From contig CAXXFR010000031.1 of assembly GCA_963667455.2 (NCBI GenBank), positions 1 through 64,000 of the forward strand: a DNA stretch of 64,000 bases, read 5' to 3'. Below are positions 18,225 through 26,779 of the stretch, piece after piece. How positions within the stretch are numbered: the first letter of the stretch is position 1; each line of letters opens with the position of its first letter. The DNA is from Bin55 sp963667455 (GTDB lineage Bacteria > Pseudomonadota > Gammaproteobacteria > Pseudomonadales > Azotimanducaceae). The notes below the pieces were generated by a model. That model made no database searches. It saw only the letters and a list, made by a program, of their open reading frames with translations, and had not been told where the DNA came from. Made by a program: the position numbers and the translations under genes.

Positions 18225-18493
18225 TGCTAAGAATCCGATGCAAAGTGGATCAAGCGCATGTGTCCAACGGCGTTATTCCGATCGATTTAGCGAAAATCAA
18301 TTCCGATGCGACGTCATTGAAGAGCTAAGGAGCAAAACGAGTTTGATCAACAGGCTTGGCCACATGAATTAGCCAACATCGTACCGAATCTGACGACGAG
18401 TTCCTACAGCGTTCTTGCAACATTCGAATTTGACGGCTCAATGCACCGAATACAATCCAACACTGATCGTAGAGACCCCTTAGTTTGTTAAGT

Positions 18494-19915
18494 ATGGTCG
18501 ATCATTCCAAGCTACTGAGAACACTAGCCGTTCTGCTAATCGGAGCAACCTTCGGAGTCGCTGCGACCATAGTCGTAGTTTTCCTAGTCCTGCCTCAAAG
18601 TGAAAGATCCAGCACACAGAGTGTTTCGGGAGAGAGTGGCGGGATTGGCGATGCTCAGAGTCAATCCATTGGATTTCCCGATCAGTCAAAGACTCCGTTG
18701 CAACAAAGGGGATCGAGTAGCGAAGAGCCGATCGAGAATCCCAGAAGTGCGTGGAGTCTATTGATCGATGACGACATCGATGATGTGTCTCAACGCGAGT
18801 CGTTGATACGTGTTGCCACTGCTTGGATAGAGCAGGAAGGACTAGAAGCACTTACAGAGATCATTACGAAGACTGATCTTGAGTGGGAAGAGCGCAACCA
18901 GGTCTTGGGCACTGTCATTCGTCTTGTTGCGAGCATGAATCCTCGTTCAGCATTTGAAGATGCGACGAGAATATCCCCTGACGAAGGGGGTGTGTATATC
19001 CTCAGTGTCATAACAAAAGTGTGGATTGGTACAGATCCAATAGCCGCAATGACTGCTGTCAATCTGATCGAATCGCGCACCGTGCGCAGAGCACTTCTAG
19101 ATAGTGCTTTGGAAATTTGGGCCAAGATGGATCCTCAAGGAGTATTGACCAACTTAGCTCTGATTCCCGCTGGGAAACAAGCTGAGACCAGAATGCTCGC
19201 AATAGTCGCACTGCGAGCAAGCGCTCCCGACGAAGCGATGAAGCTGCTGAGTGAGACTAAAGACGACGCTACCAGGCAAGCCCTTGCGTATGAATTGGTG
19301 GGCGAATGGGCCCATCAGGATGTAGATACTGCCCTAAATTGGGTGTTGTTCGATCCAGACATTGAAGACTTGCGGAGTCGGCTGCTGGGTCGCGTGATTC
19401 AAATAATGGCGAACAACGACCCGTACCGAGCCATGCAGGTTGCGTTGGACAACCCAAAGCAAGAAAAGCTACCCGGTGAGCTCGATTACGATGCCTCGGT
19501 GATCAGCCAAGTCGCTAGCGAAGACCTCAACAAAGCCCTTGAGATGTTGTCAATGGCAAAGCCCGACTCAAAGTTGCCCGCATTGACCATGATTGGTTTC
19601 GGTTTAACTACAGACAGCGAATTCGAAGACGCCATTGACTTGGGTCAACACCTGACCGGCCCCGATCAAACCCAGTACTACGAATCAATAGTCGGTTCTT
19701 GGGCTCAGATCGATGCAGAGGGATTGCTGGGTACGATTAACAGCCTTCCTACGCCACAAGCGAAGTCCAAAGCTGCCGTTGCCCTACTTGGAAAGGATTG
19801 GTTTCGGGGTATATTGACCCAAGAACAACGTGATCAAGTAAAGTCGTTTCTGACGGAGGAAGACGCTGTCGAAGTAGAGAACACCTATCCCGATGCTACT
19901 CGCAGAGGCTCTTGA
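18494..19915 (+). CDS. Membrane-anchored alpha-helical repeat protein
   Basis: A 473-residue protein of unknown function. ATG at 18494 (MVDHSKLL) is preferred over a TTG three codons upstream. Residues about 8-35 form one transmembrane helix (VLLIGATFGVAATIVVVFLV), followed by a Ser-rich linker. The rest, residues about 90-460, is a solenoid of roughly 33-35-residue helical repeats marked by a recurring (M/N/T)DP..A(L/M) core: MNPRSAF, TDPIAAM, MDPQGVL, APDEAMKLL, VDTALNWV, NDPYRAM, EDLNKALEML. This resembles TPR/HEAT-like scaffolds in the periplasm, usually for protein-protein contacts. It stands alone, with 270 bases of intergenic DNA on its left. Confidence 0.75.
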   Translation: MVDHSKLLRTLAVLLIGATFGVAATIVVVFLVLPQSERSSTQSVSGESGGIGDAQSQSIGFPDQSKTPLQQRGSSSEEPIENPRSAWSLLIDDDIDDVSQRESLIRVATAWIEQEGLEALTEIITKTDLEWEERNQVLGTVIRLVASMNPRSAFEDATRISPDEGGVYILSVITKVWIGTDPIAAMTAVNLIESRTVRRALLDSALEIWAKMDPQGVLTNLALIPAGKQAETRMLAIVALRASAPDEAMKLLSETKDDATRQALAYELVGEWAHQDVDTALNWVLFDPDIEDLRSRLLGRVIQIMANNDPYRAMQVALDNPKQEKLPGELDYDASVISQVASEDLNKALEMLSMAKPDSKLPALTMIGFGLTTDSEFEDAIDLGQHLTGPDQTQYYESIVGSWAQIDAEGLLGTINSLPTPQAKSKAAVALLGKDWFRGILTQEQRDQVKSFLTEEDAVEVENTYPDATRRGS

Positions 19916-20007
19916 ACAGATTCAATGTAGCGACAATTAGTGTGACCGAGCAGACCGTGACGTCGTAGCTCTGGCTGGGATCTTGAAACCCTTGTTCACC
20001 CAAGCGT

Positions 20008-20166
20008 TCAGAAGGGAGGCCATATGATGATCAAAAACCATATTCCAAACACAATCGCCATAGTGATAAATGTGAATAGGAAGGCAATCACGTAGTAATC
20101 CATGAATCGAGACCACTTCAAATCTCGGTCTTGGGTATCCACCACTCTAACTCGGCAAAGATCCAT
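20008..20166 (-). CDS. Small single-pass membrane protein (52 residues)
   Basis: An ATG at 20166 opens a 52-codon frame to a TGA at 20008. The N-terminal 22 residues are charged (MDLCRVRVVDTQDRDLKW), followed by about 28 hydrophobic residues beginning YYVIAFLFTF and ending IIIWPPF, clearly one transmembrane helix. An in-frame TGA lies three codons before the ATG, which fixes the start. It lies between the repeat protein and the GST gene, in an otherwise empty stretch. The strongly membrane-like composition supports a genuine small protein, although no family was recognised and no good ribosome-binding site is seen. Confidence 0.5.
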   Translation of the reverse strand: MDLCRVRVVDTQDRDLKWSRFMDYYVIAFLFTFITMAIVFGIWFLIIIWPPF

Positions 20167-20265
20167 GTCGATGTCTCACTATATCAAAGATTGAGAGCAG
20201 GCGCTTTCAGCTGCTGGCTCTGATCAAGGCGTTACTTCGGGGCTCGACGAGTCTTCTTCCATTGA

Positions 20266-20877
20266 TCAAGCGGCGACTGCCCGTTGCAGGGCCGGACGCT
20301 TCAACAGCAATCGCAAGTAACGGTTCACGTTGGGATACTCATCGCTAAACACCTCCAGTCGCTGACCGAGAAGCAGTGAATAGGCAGTCATGATGTCGGC
20401 CGCTGTGAATCCGCACGCAACCAAGTACTCGTTCTTGCCCAGTGCCGCATCAATTGCTTCGACGCAAAGTAACGCACGATTCTTAGCGTCAGGGATTACT
20501 TCAGGAATGCGGTCTTGTGGAGCCTTGATGAATCTGTTTTGAGAAATGTCGCCAAGTGGACGAGTGAACGTCGCTTCCGCGAACCAGCACCACTGCAAGT
20601 ACATGGCTCCATCTTCGGAGTTTAGAGGCGGAACCAATTTCCCGTCGTCGTACTTGGCTAGCAAGTACTGCATGATCGCACCCGACTCGTAAATAACCAG
20701 ATCTCCATCCTCGAACACGGGAACTTTTCCCGTGGGAGATTTGGCCCGCCAATCAGGAGATGCCTTGAAGTCGGCATCGAAGCGAGCGATAGTCTCGACT
20801 TGGAGCGGCACGTCGAGCTCGCCGCACAACCAAATGATCCGAATAGATCGGGTGCCAGGCACATGGTAGACCTTCAT
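20266..20877 (-). CDS. Glutathione S-transferase
   Basis: A 203-residue cytosolic GST. The thioredoxin-like N-terminal domain begins MKVYHVPGTRSIRIIW with an S11 that could activate glutathione, followed by the cis-proline/glutathione-binding block KSPTGKVPVFEDGDLVIYESGAIMQYL around residues 45-70. The helical C-terminal domain includes YLVACGFTAADIMTAY. Length is normal for bacterial GSTs. It would conjugate glutathione to electrophiles or reduce them; a specific substrate is not evident. Its upstream region of 310 bases is empty. Confidence 0.9.
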   Translation of the reverse strand: MKVYHVPGTRSIRIIWLCGELDVPLQVETIARFDADFKASPDWRAKSPTGKVPVFEDGDLVIYESGAIMQYLLAKYDDGKLVPPLNSEDGAMYLQWCWFAEATFTRPLGDISQNRFIKAPQDRIPEVIPDAKNRALLCVEAIDAALGKNEYLVACGFTAADIMTAYSLLLGQRLEVFSDEYPNVNRYLRLLLKRPALQRAVAA

Positions 20878-21187
20878 GAATCGAACCCCGCAAGTTCATC
20901 TCGAGGAGGAACATACGCCGTGTGGAAATTCCTTAGGACCATGAAAAGCACTGACATCGACTCGATTTGCACCTCGATGGGATTGTAACGACCAATCAAG
21001 TCCGACCTCTAATCCTGCAAAGAGACCACGAGAAATCTGGGATTTTCTCAATGGAGTGACTGGCCACGGCAGAGTCTTTAGACTGTTCTTGGTCAATCGA
21101 TACCACACAATAGGCACTCGTGGACGGTACACATGATCGCACGCCTCACGCCATTCCCTTGAACTTTCGATACTGGAGTAATGTCGC
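20878..21187. other. Divergent intergenic region
   Basis: This 310-base stretch separates the divergent GST and ADP-ribosylglycohydrolase genes and presumably holds both promoters. I see no convincing gene, clear -35/-10 pair or strong inverted repeat in it. Confidence 0.5.
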
Positions 21188-22111
21188 TTGGATTCGTCGC
21201 CTAGTCAGAAACGAGCAATCGGTGCACTGCTTGGCCTTGCGGTCGGCGATGCACTGGGCACAACATTGGAATTTCAACTCCGAGACCAGTCTCCACTTCA
21301 CACAGAAATGGTTGGAGGAGGAGCGTTTGAATTGGATCCGGGCGTATGGACGGACGATACGAGCATGGCATTGTGTCTGGCCGATTCACTCTGCGGCAAC
21401 CGCAGGTTCGATGCAAAAGACGTCATGGATCGGTATGTTCGATGGTGGCGAAACGGCGAGAATTCTCCCACCGGCGACTGTGTGGACATCGGAGTGACAA
21501 CCAGTTCCGCACTGAGTGATTACGAGAGAACCGGCAATCCCATGAGCGGCCCCACTGATCTATATACATCGGGAAATGGTTCGCTGATGCGTCTCGCTCC
21601 CGTTCCCATCTTCTTTCATCGACAACCAGAAAAAGCCATCGAGATTGCGGGCTTGCAGAGCCGTACAACCCACGGTTCTCCTGAAGCGGTCGAGGCTTGC
21701 GAATTCTTTGCAAATCTTCTCGTCGAGGCTTTTGACGGAACCAAGAAGAAAGATCTCTTGCGCAGTCGGACTTGGGAGGGATCGGAGTCGATAGAAGACA
21801 TTGCCGGAGGATCGTGGAAGAGCAAGTCACGCGATCAGATCTGGTCCAGTGGCTATGTCATTCACACGTTGGAGGCAGCGATGTGGTGTGTGAATGGATC
21901 AAACTCCTTCGAAGAAGCATTGATAACCGCAGTCAATTTGGGACACGATGCCGATACCGTTGGTGCAGTCACCGGCCAACTCGCCGGTGCTCTGTGGTCG
22001 CGTGATGCGATTCCGGAGCGATGGCTTCAGGCATTGGTGTGGCGAGACCACATCGAGAACTTGGCAACCGAGCTGTTTCGATTGGGAATGAGCGAGTTGC
22101 TCCCGCGTTAG
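21188..22111 (+). CDS. ADP-ribosylglycohydrolase family protein
   Basis: A 307-residue metal-dependent hydrolase of the ARH/DraG family, which removes ADP-ribose from proteins or other carriers. The family blocks are all present: GALLGLAVGDALGTTLEF near the N-terminus, VWTDDTSMALCLADSL around residues 54-70 (the TDDT metal motif) and NLGHDADTVGAVTGQLAGALW around 245-265 (second metal site). TTG at 21188 is the only usable start, since an in-frame TAA lies at 21179-21181 and the family core begins at residue 10. It has no partner ADP-ribosyltransferase nearby, so the target is unknown. Confidence 0.9.
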   Translation: MDSSPSQKRAIGALLGLAVGDALGTTLEFQLRDQSPLHTEMVGGGAFELDPGVWTDDTSMALCLADSLCGNRRFDAKDVMDRYVRWWRNGENSPTGDCVDIGVTTSSALSDYERTGNPMSGPTDLYTSGNGSLMRLAPVPIFFHRQPEKAIEIAGLQSRTTHGSPEAVEACEFFANLLVEAFDGTKKKDLLRSRTWEGSESIEDIAGGSWKSKSRDQIWSSGYVIHTLEAAMWCVNGSNSFEEALITAVNLGHDADTVGAVTGQLAGALWSRDAIPERWLQALVWRDHIENLATELFRLGMSELLPR

Positions 22112-22258
22112 GCGCGCTGCTAGCGTTGGTCGTGCGTCGACAGCGGCTATATGGAAGGCTCGGCTGCGGAACTGACTAGCACGCCAGCCGATGAACCTCA
22201 AGCAGACAACACGAGGATTCAGACTCCCATCCAATCGGCTGCATCTACGGACAACGAA

Positions 22259-23539
22259 CTACAGAAGCTGATACCACATCGAAAGCGCAGGAACGTAGGT
22301 AATCAGCAACAGAACAATCAGTAATACTGCCATGAATGGCAACGTCGCTGCGTACAGATCGACCACCGACTTCTTGAAGCGATAGCTGGCAATGAAGAGA
22401 TTCATGCCGATTGGCGGAGTGAAGTAGCCGATCTGAAGATTCGCGATGAAGATGATGCCAAGATGCACGGGGTGGATTCCGTAGCCCACAGCAACGGGAA
22501 GCAACAGAGGTACGATGATCACGATGGCCGAAAAAATGTCGAGCACCGCCCCAAGGAGCAACAAAACAATGTTCAGGAGAATCAGGAATACAAGCGGATT
22601 CTGAATCTGTACGTTGATGAACTCGAAGATCTTTTGCGGAATCTGCGCGTCGATGAAATAGTTGGTGAGAGCGAGCGCTCCGCCGAGAATCAAAATGATG
22701 CTTCCGACCATGATCATGGATTCTCGTATGACTCCGGGAAGACGTTTCAGCGACACTTCCTTGTAGACGAACACCTCGACAATCAGTGCATAGAGAGCGG
22801 TCATCGCGGCCGCTTCCGAGATCGCGAAGAAACCGGAATAGATTCCGCCCAGAACAACAAGCGGCAGTGGGATCTCCCACCTGCAAGCGACAACCGCCTT
22901 CCACAGCTGCTTGCCATCGAAAGGGGTCAACGGCACATGGCGATTGCGTACACCCGCCCATACCGACAGAGCGATTACCATCAGAAGAGCCGGCACCATT
23001 CCGGCAAGAAACAGCTCCTGAATGGTGAATGCCTCGCCCACATCCAATTGCTGGGCGATGACTCCGTACAGAATCAACGGAACGCTGGGTACGATCAGCA
23101 GTCCCAGACTGCCGGAGCTAGTTACCAATCCAAGACTAAATCGCTCGGGATAGTCTGATTGCACCAGCATGGGAAGCAAGAGTGCTCCGATCGCCACGAT
23201 CGTGACTCCCGATGCACCGGTAAGAGCCGTAAAGAGAGCACACACGATGAAACCGACGATCGCTAGCCCACCGGGCATCCAACCCACAAGGGCTTTCGTC
23301 AAGTCCATCAGCCGTTGCGATGTATTGGCTTCCGCCAACACATAGCCCGCAAAGGTGAACAGAGGCAATGCCACGAGCAAGGGTGTGTCGGCGATGCGGT
23401 ACAGCTCGATTGCGACGACGACCAAATCGATGCCTGAAGCGAGAAATCCAACCATCGCCGCCGCCAGAATGACCGTGAACAAAGGTGCGCCGCACACTGC
23501 CATAACTATGACGACAGCGATACCCAACGCAACGATCAT
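22259..23539 (-). CDS. TRAP transporter large permease (DctM)
   Basis: A 426-residue inner-membrane protein with about 12 hydrophobic helices, the transport subunit of a Na+-dependent TRAP system. Recognisable blocks are ALPLFTFAGYVLAEAN, the TGASGVTIVAIGALLLPML helix-hairpin and the C-terminal IANLQIGYFTPPIGMNLFIAS, which is diagnostic for DctM. It overlaps the small permease gene by four bases (23536-23539) and is the last of the four coupled genes. Cargo is decided by the binding protein and is not readable here. Confidence 0.95.
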   Translation of the reverse strand: MIVALGIAVVIVMAVCGAPLFTVILAAAMVGFLASGIDLVVVAIELYRIADTPLLVALPLFTFAGYVLAEANTSQRLMDLTKALVGWMPGGLAIVGFIVCALFTALTGASGVTIVAIGALLLPMLVQSDYPERFSLGLVTSSGSLGLLIVPSVPLILYGVIAQQLDVGEAFTIQELFLAGMVPALLMVIALSVWAGVRNRHVPLTPFDGKQLWKAVVACRWEIPLPLVVLGGIYSGFFAISEAAAMTALYALIVEVFVYKEVSLKRLPGVIRESMIMVGSIILILGGALALTNYFIDAQIPQKIFEFINVQIQNPLVFLILLNIVLLLLGAVLDIFSAIVIIVPLLLPVAVGYGIHPVHLGIIFIANLQIGYFTPPIGMNLFIASYRFKKSVVDLYAATLPFMAVLLIVLLLITYVPALSMWYQLL

Positions 23540-24000
23540 TGCGGTTTAACGAATATTTGAATCAAGAACCGCAATCCCATCGCAAATCCAGCAAAGGGAA
23601 TGATCGCCACAAGTACCCAAGAAGGGATCACGCCGATGCCGGCTAGCCCATCTTGGAACTCCCACACGACGAATTGGATTGAAAAGTACGCAAGGAGGAA
23701 ACAGACGACAGCAGCGCAAATGTTGGCAACGATGCTCACAATCGACGTCCAACGTTCGTTGGCGATTCGTTCGACAATGTCGATTCGGATGTGACCGCCT
23801 TGCCCGATCGCTGCCAAGGCACCGATCATGGTGATCCACAGGACCGCCATTCGAACCAGCTCGTCTCCCCACCCTAGTCCCGTTCCAAACAGGTTGCGGA
23901 TGACGATCTGGTAGCAGGCGACGCCAAGCATCGCCAAGAACAAAGCTACGAGCGCTCCGGATTCAAGCCATCGAAGATAGCGTAGAAGCCTACTCAGCAT
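23536..24000 (-). CDS. TRAP transporter small permease (DctQ)
   Basis: A 154-residue four-helix membrane protein, starting at ATG 24000 (MLSRLLRYLRWLE), which overlaps the binding-protein stop by 11 bases. The conserved RNLFGTGLGWGDELVRMAVLWITMIGA region and GGHIRIDI match DctQ. It associates with DctM in the membrane. A longer frame from 24042 adds 14 charged residues inside the preceding gene and is unlikely. Confidence 0.92.
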   Translation of the reverse strand: MLSRLLRYLRWLESGALVALFLAMLGVACYQIVIRNLFGTGLGWGDELVRMAVLWITMIGALAAIGQGGHIRIDIVERIANERWTSIVSIVANICAAVVCFLLAYFSIQFVVWEFQDGLAGIGVIPSWVLVAIIPFAGFAMGLRFLIQIFVKPQ

Positions 24001-25015
24001 TCTCCTTTCGAGCCTCGGCCAACGAAGCGTTGAGTCGATCAAACATTTCCTTGCTGAGCAAGTCCGACCTCACCCAGTTTGCAGCCGCGATATCGGCGAG
24101 AGTCTGCCAAGCCTTGAGAGAGTCGGGATCCGGCTTGATCAATTCGACACCCAATTCGTCCATGACATCCATGGCGGCAGAATGATCGGCAATGCCTCTT
24201 TCTTCAGCTTTCTCCATGGCTTGACCCATCAAGGTGCGAACGACTTCCTGATCGTCTTCTTCAACATCCTTAAACGCGCTCTGGTCAAGAACGTACACAC
24301 TGTAGACATAGACGAAGGGAACATCCATCAGGTACTTGATCTGTGTGTGCCACTGCAGGGTGACTGCCGCCACTGGTGGTGAAGCAACGGTGTCGATCAA
24401 ACCTGTCTGAAGTCCGGTAAGCACATCCACGATTGTTAGTGGGATCGGGGTGATCCCAAATGCCTGGAGCATGAGCGTTGAGCTCTGATCGTTCTTGGGA
24501 GCCCAAATCTTTAGGCGTCTCGCCTCCTGCAGTGTTGTGGCTTTCTTGGAACCCATGGCATAGGCCAGTCCAATGCCAACAAACCCAAACGAAATGTAAC
24601 CTGCCTCTTCCAAGTCTTCCATCAAGTAAGAATCCAGATCAGCACGAACCTTGGTCACTTCCTCGATGTTCTTGAACTGGAGTGGCAGGTTGTAGACATT
24701 CAGGTCGGGAACGTCCCCGGTAAGAACACTGGTTTGCAATACGGCACCGTTGAGCTGACCGGCTCGCATCTTGCGCTTAACGGCAGCGTCGTCGCCCATC
24801 ACTCCGCCTGAGTAGAACTTGAACTTCACTCTCGCTTCAGTCTGCTTGTCGATCTCCTTGGCTGCGTTGCGCAGTTCGACCATCAGTGGAGAACCCTCTG
24901 GAGCGATCGTGGCCACTTTCACCGTAGTCTCTGCCCAGGTCGAAAGCGAGGCGAACAGCAGGAGCAAGCAACCGCCTGCGATGCCCACGCGGCGACTAGA
25001 AGTATTCGTCAGCAT
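23990..25015 (-). CDS. TRAP transporter substrate-binding protein (DctP)
   Basis: A periplasmic solute-binding protein of about 341 residues. From the ATG at 25015 the N-terminus (MLTNTSSRRVG, then a hydrophobic stretch ending STWAE) is a signal peptide. The mature part has the DctP features VKVATIAPEGSP, KFYSGGVMGDD, the RRLKIWAPKND segment that places the ligand-contacting arginine, and TGLQTGLIDTV. Alternative ATGs at 25030 and 25078 lie inside the TatT gene. The presence of TatT suggests a hydrophobic or organic-acid-like ligand, but this is not established. Confidence 0.92.
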   Translation of the reverse strand: MLTNTSSRRVGIAGGCLLLLFASLSTWAETTVKVATIAPEGSPLMVELRNAAKEIDKQTEARVKFKFYSGGVMGDDAAVKRKMRAGQLNGAVLQTSVLTGDVPDLNVYNLPLQFKNIEEVTKVRADLDSYLMEDLEEAGYISFGFVGIGLAYAMGSKKATTLQEARRLKIWAPKNDQSSTLMLQAFGITPIPLTIVDVLTGLQTGLIDTVASPPVAAVTLQWHTQIKYLMDVPFVYVYSVYVLDQSAFKDVEEDDQEVVRTLMGQAMEKAEERGIADHSAAMDVMDELGVELIKPDPDSLKAWQTLADIAAANWVRSDLLSKEMFDRLNASLAEARKENAE

Positions 25016-25898
25016 CGTCCAAGAGTTCATGTGCGAGTTTCTGTGCGACGGTGTTTTGAAGTGTATAACTTTCGACAAGCGGATTGGCTTCGACCACTTC
25101 GTTTAGCAATCGGTCGTGCAATTCTCGGTCGTAGACCAATCGAGCGTAGCTTTGCGCATACAGCACCTTCGCGTAGAGATTCCTTCCTTCACTGATGTCT
25201 ATTGCTCGCTGGAAGTGGACTTTGGCAACCTCGGGACGGCCACCAAGCGCGGGAGGCAACAGCGACTCAAACATGCCCATGTACATGTGCGGGCTACCGA
25301 AGTCGTACAACTCATCCAGCTCCACAACGCGCTCAATCAATAGACGCACCGATGACAGTTGGGCTACAGCTTGCATTTCGTCCGCGTGCGCATGAATCCA
25401 ACCTGCCCAAGCTCGAGCCAATGCATAGAGAACCTCTATGTTCTTTTCTCCAATGGTGGCAACCACCGGAACAACCTCGTCGTATTTCTTGCTCTCAATG
25501 TCGCAAAGTAAGGTTTGCTTGAGACACGATCCCTTCAGTGCTTGCCTAAGAGCTTTTGCCGAGAGTGATTTCCGGTGTTGAGGATCCTCGTCGAAAGCGG
25601 CGGCGTAAGCTCCATTGAGTTCGGCAGCCGCTAGCAGCAGATCGGCGTTGTCCCCCGAACTCAATAGCAAAGCATCGATAAGAATGATGTACGTCGGAAG
25701 CCCCTCTTCCACAATGTGAAGGTCGTCATTGTTCAGGATCGCCTCAGAAAGATCATCGGCAAATCCGCTACTCACCGCTCCGACGACTGCTTGACATCCG
25801 TTGATGGTGAACAATCCTGACACAAGCAACGCAACGAACAGCAACCGTGCGCCGTTCGCGAAATTGAATGGGTGTTGTGTGTGATGTTTGATTGCCAA
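24996..25898 (-). CDS. TRAP transporter TatT component (lipoprotein with helical repeats)
   Basis: A 300-residue lipoprotein with a lipobox ending TINGC (Cys35). After it comes an all-helical TPR-like solenoid including VVGAVSSGFADDLSEAIL, the family signature start. TatT proteins form a periplasmic trimer that docks DctP-type proteins and may pass hydrophobic ligands through a pore. The gene heads the operon TatT-DctP-DctQ-DctM, and its 3' end overlaps the chosen DctP start by 20 bases. Cysteines at LKGSCLKQTLLCDIE may form a disulfide. Confidence 0.88.
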   Translation of the reverse strand: MAIKHHTQHPFNFANGARLLFVALLVSGLFTINGCQAVVGAVSSGFADDLSEAILNNDDLHIVEEGLPTYIILIDALLLSSGDNADLLLAAAELNGAYAAAFDEDPQHRKSLSAKALRQALKGSCLKQTLLCDIESKKYDEVVPVVATIGEKNIEVLYALARAWAGWIHAHADEMQAVAQLSSVRLLIERVVELDELYDFGSPHMYMGMFESLLPPALGGRPEVAKVHFQRAIDISEGRNLYAKVLYAQSYARLVYDRELHDRLLNEVVEANPLVESYTLQNTVAQKLAHELLDDADEYF

Positions 25899-26015
25899 GA
25901 GACTTCCGTGGAACGTAGCTGCGTGGGCTCAGCTTGTACCTCGTTCAATGGAGAGCTGAGCAACTTGGTTGCAAGCGAACGGCTATTTTAAGTTTGTTGG
26001 ACGACAGGTGCGACC

Positions 26016-26222
26016 GTGTACACAAAACTGTGTCAAGGACGAATTCAACGCAATCACATCTCCGATATCTGGGCGGTCAATCTGCAGTTTCGGTGGGACC
26101 GAGATGCAAACTCGGGGCTTCACGTGGTTTATTCCTATAGCGACTTTGCCTTCTTCGATGGTCCCCGCAAACACCAGGAGTTTGCCGTCAAGTACAGCCA
26201 TCTGTTCGATGTAGCAAAGTAG
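26016..26222 (+). pseudogene. Possible C-terminal remnant of an outer-membrane beta-barrel (DUF5916-like) protein
   Basis: The 67 codons before the TAG at 26222 read like the last two beta-strands of a DUF5916/carbohydrate-binding outer-membrane protein: VNLQFRWDRDANSGLHVVYS followed after a short linker by EFAVKYSHLFDV. The pattern (R+W, G-hydrophobic-VVY, then VK.+.+LF at the very end) is characteristic to my eye, but no upstream part of such a protein exists in any frame, so this would be a deletion remnant. An antisense frame over 25983-26318 shows no family features. Rated low because it is judged by pattern only. Confidence 0.35.
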
Positions 26223-26360
26223 ATGATTTGGGAGCGGACTCTGTTGCAGTAGTCTCCAAATGCCGACTCGGGCCCCCTTGCTCAGCCGTTTGTCGAAACG
26301 GGGAGTACTCCTAAACACCTACATGTATGCGAAAAAAGTGAAATCGTGCGGCAAAAGGTC

Positions 26361-26388
26361 TTGAAATTGCGCCAGTAAACCCTATCAT
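26361..26388 (+). promoter_or_regulatory. Predicted groESL promoter
   Basis: TTGAAA at 26361-26366 and TATCAT at 26383-26388 are separated by 16 bases, a reasonable sigma-70 promoter. The same stretch also reads CTTGAAA and, further on, CCCTAT, close to the heat-shock sigma-32 pattern, so either or both factors may act. The likely start, near 26395, is just before the CIRCE operator. Confidence 0.55.
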
Positions 26389-26397
26389 ACGCTCCGA

Positions 26398-26424
26398 TTA
26401 GCACTCTCCAACCGAGAGTGCTAA
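26398..26424. promoter_or_regulatory. CIRCE operator (HrcA binding site)
   Basis: TTAGCACTC (26398-26406), a nine-base spacer and GAGTGCTAA (26416-26424) form the exact CIRCE consensus, the binding site of the heat-shock repressor HrcA. It lies at the expected transcription start of groES, 34 bases before its ATG. hrcA is not in the window. Perfect CIRCE elements are the exception in Gammaproteobacteria, where sigma-32 usually suffices. Confidence 0.95.
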
Positions 26425-26458
26425 TCGTTGTTTCACTATCGTCTCAGAGGGAAAATCC

Positions 26459-26749
26459 ATGAATATTCGACCACTCCAAGACCGCGTCGTCGTGCGCCGG
26501 CTGGAAGAAGAGACGATGTCGGCAGGCGGAATCGTTCTGCCTGATACGGCGTCGGAAAAGCCAAGCCAAGGTGAGGTTTTGGCTGTCGGACCAGGCAAGG
26601 TGCTCGACGATGGCAAGGTCAACGCTCCAGACTTGAACGTCGGAGACAAAGTGATCTTCGGCCAATACGGTGGAAGTACCGTCAAGCTTGATGGCGAAGA
26701 GCTGCTAATCCTATCGGAAAGCGAAATCTTCGGCGTCATCGAAGAATAA
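26459..26749 (+). CDS. groS: Co-chaperonin GroES
   Basis: A 96-residue co-chaperonin that caps the GroEL ring in the cytoplasm. MNIRPLQDRVVVRR and the mobile loop ETMSAGGIVLPDTA, which contacts GroEL, are at their usual places (residues 1-14 and about 19-32), followed by GEVLAVGPGK and VGDKVIFGQYGG. The start is preceded by GAGGG. It is controlled by the CIRCE element upstream and followed after 30 bases by groEL. Confidence 0.98.
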   Translation: MNIRPLQDRVVVRRLEEETMSAGGIVLPDTASEKPSQGEVLAVGPGKVLDDGKVNAPDLNVGDKVIFGQYGGSTVKLDGEELLILSESEIFGVIEE

Positions 26750-26779
26750 CCAGCTACACATAACAGGAGAGACAGACAA

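Noticed and set aside
22245..22961. 238-codon minus-strand frame inside DctM
   Set aside because: Same strand but other frame of a clear DctM gene; Cys/His/Arg-rich composition typical of a shadow.
25983..26318. 111-codon minus-strand frame upstream of groES
   Set aside because: No family features or signal, and it is antisense to a more convincing barrel remnant.
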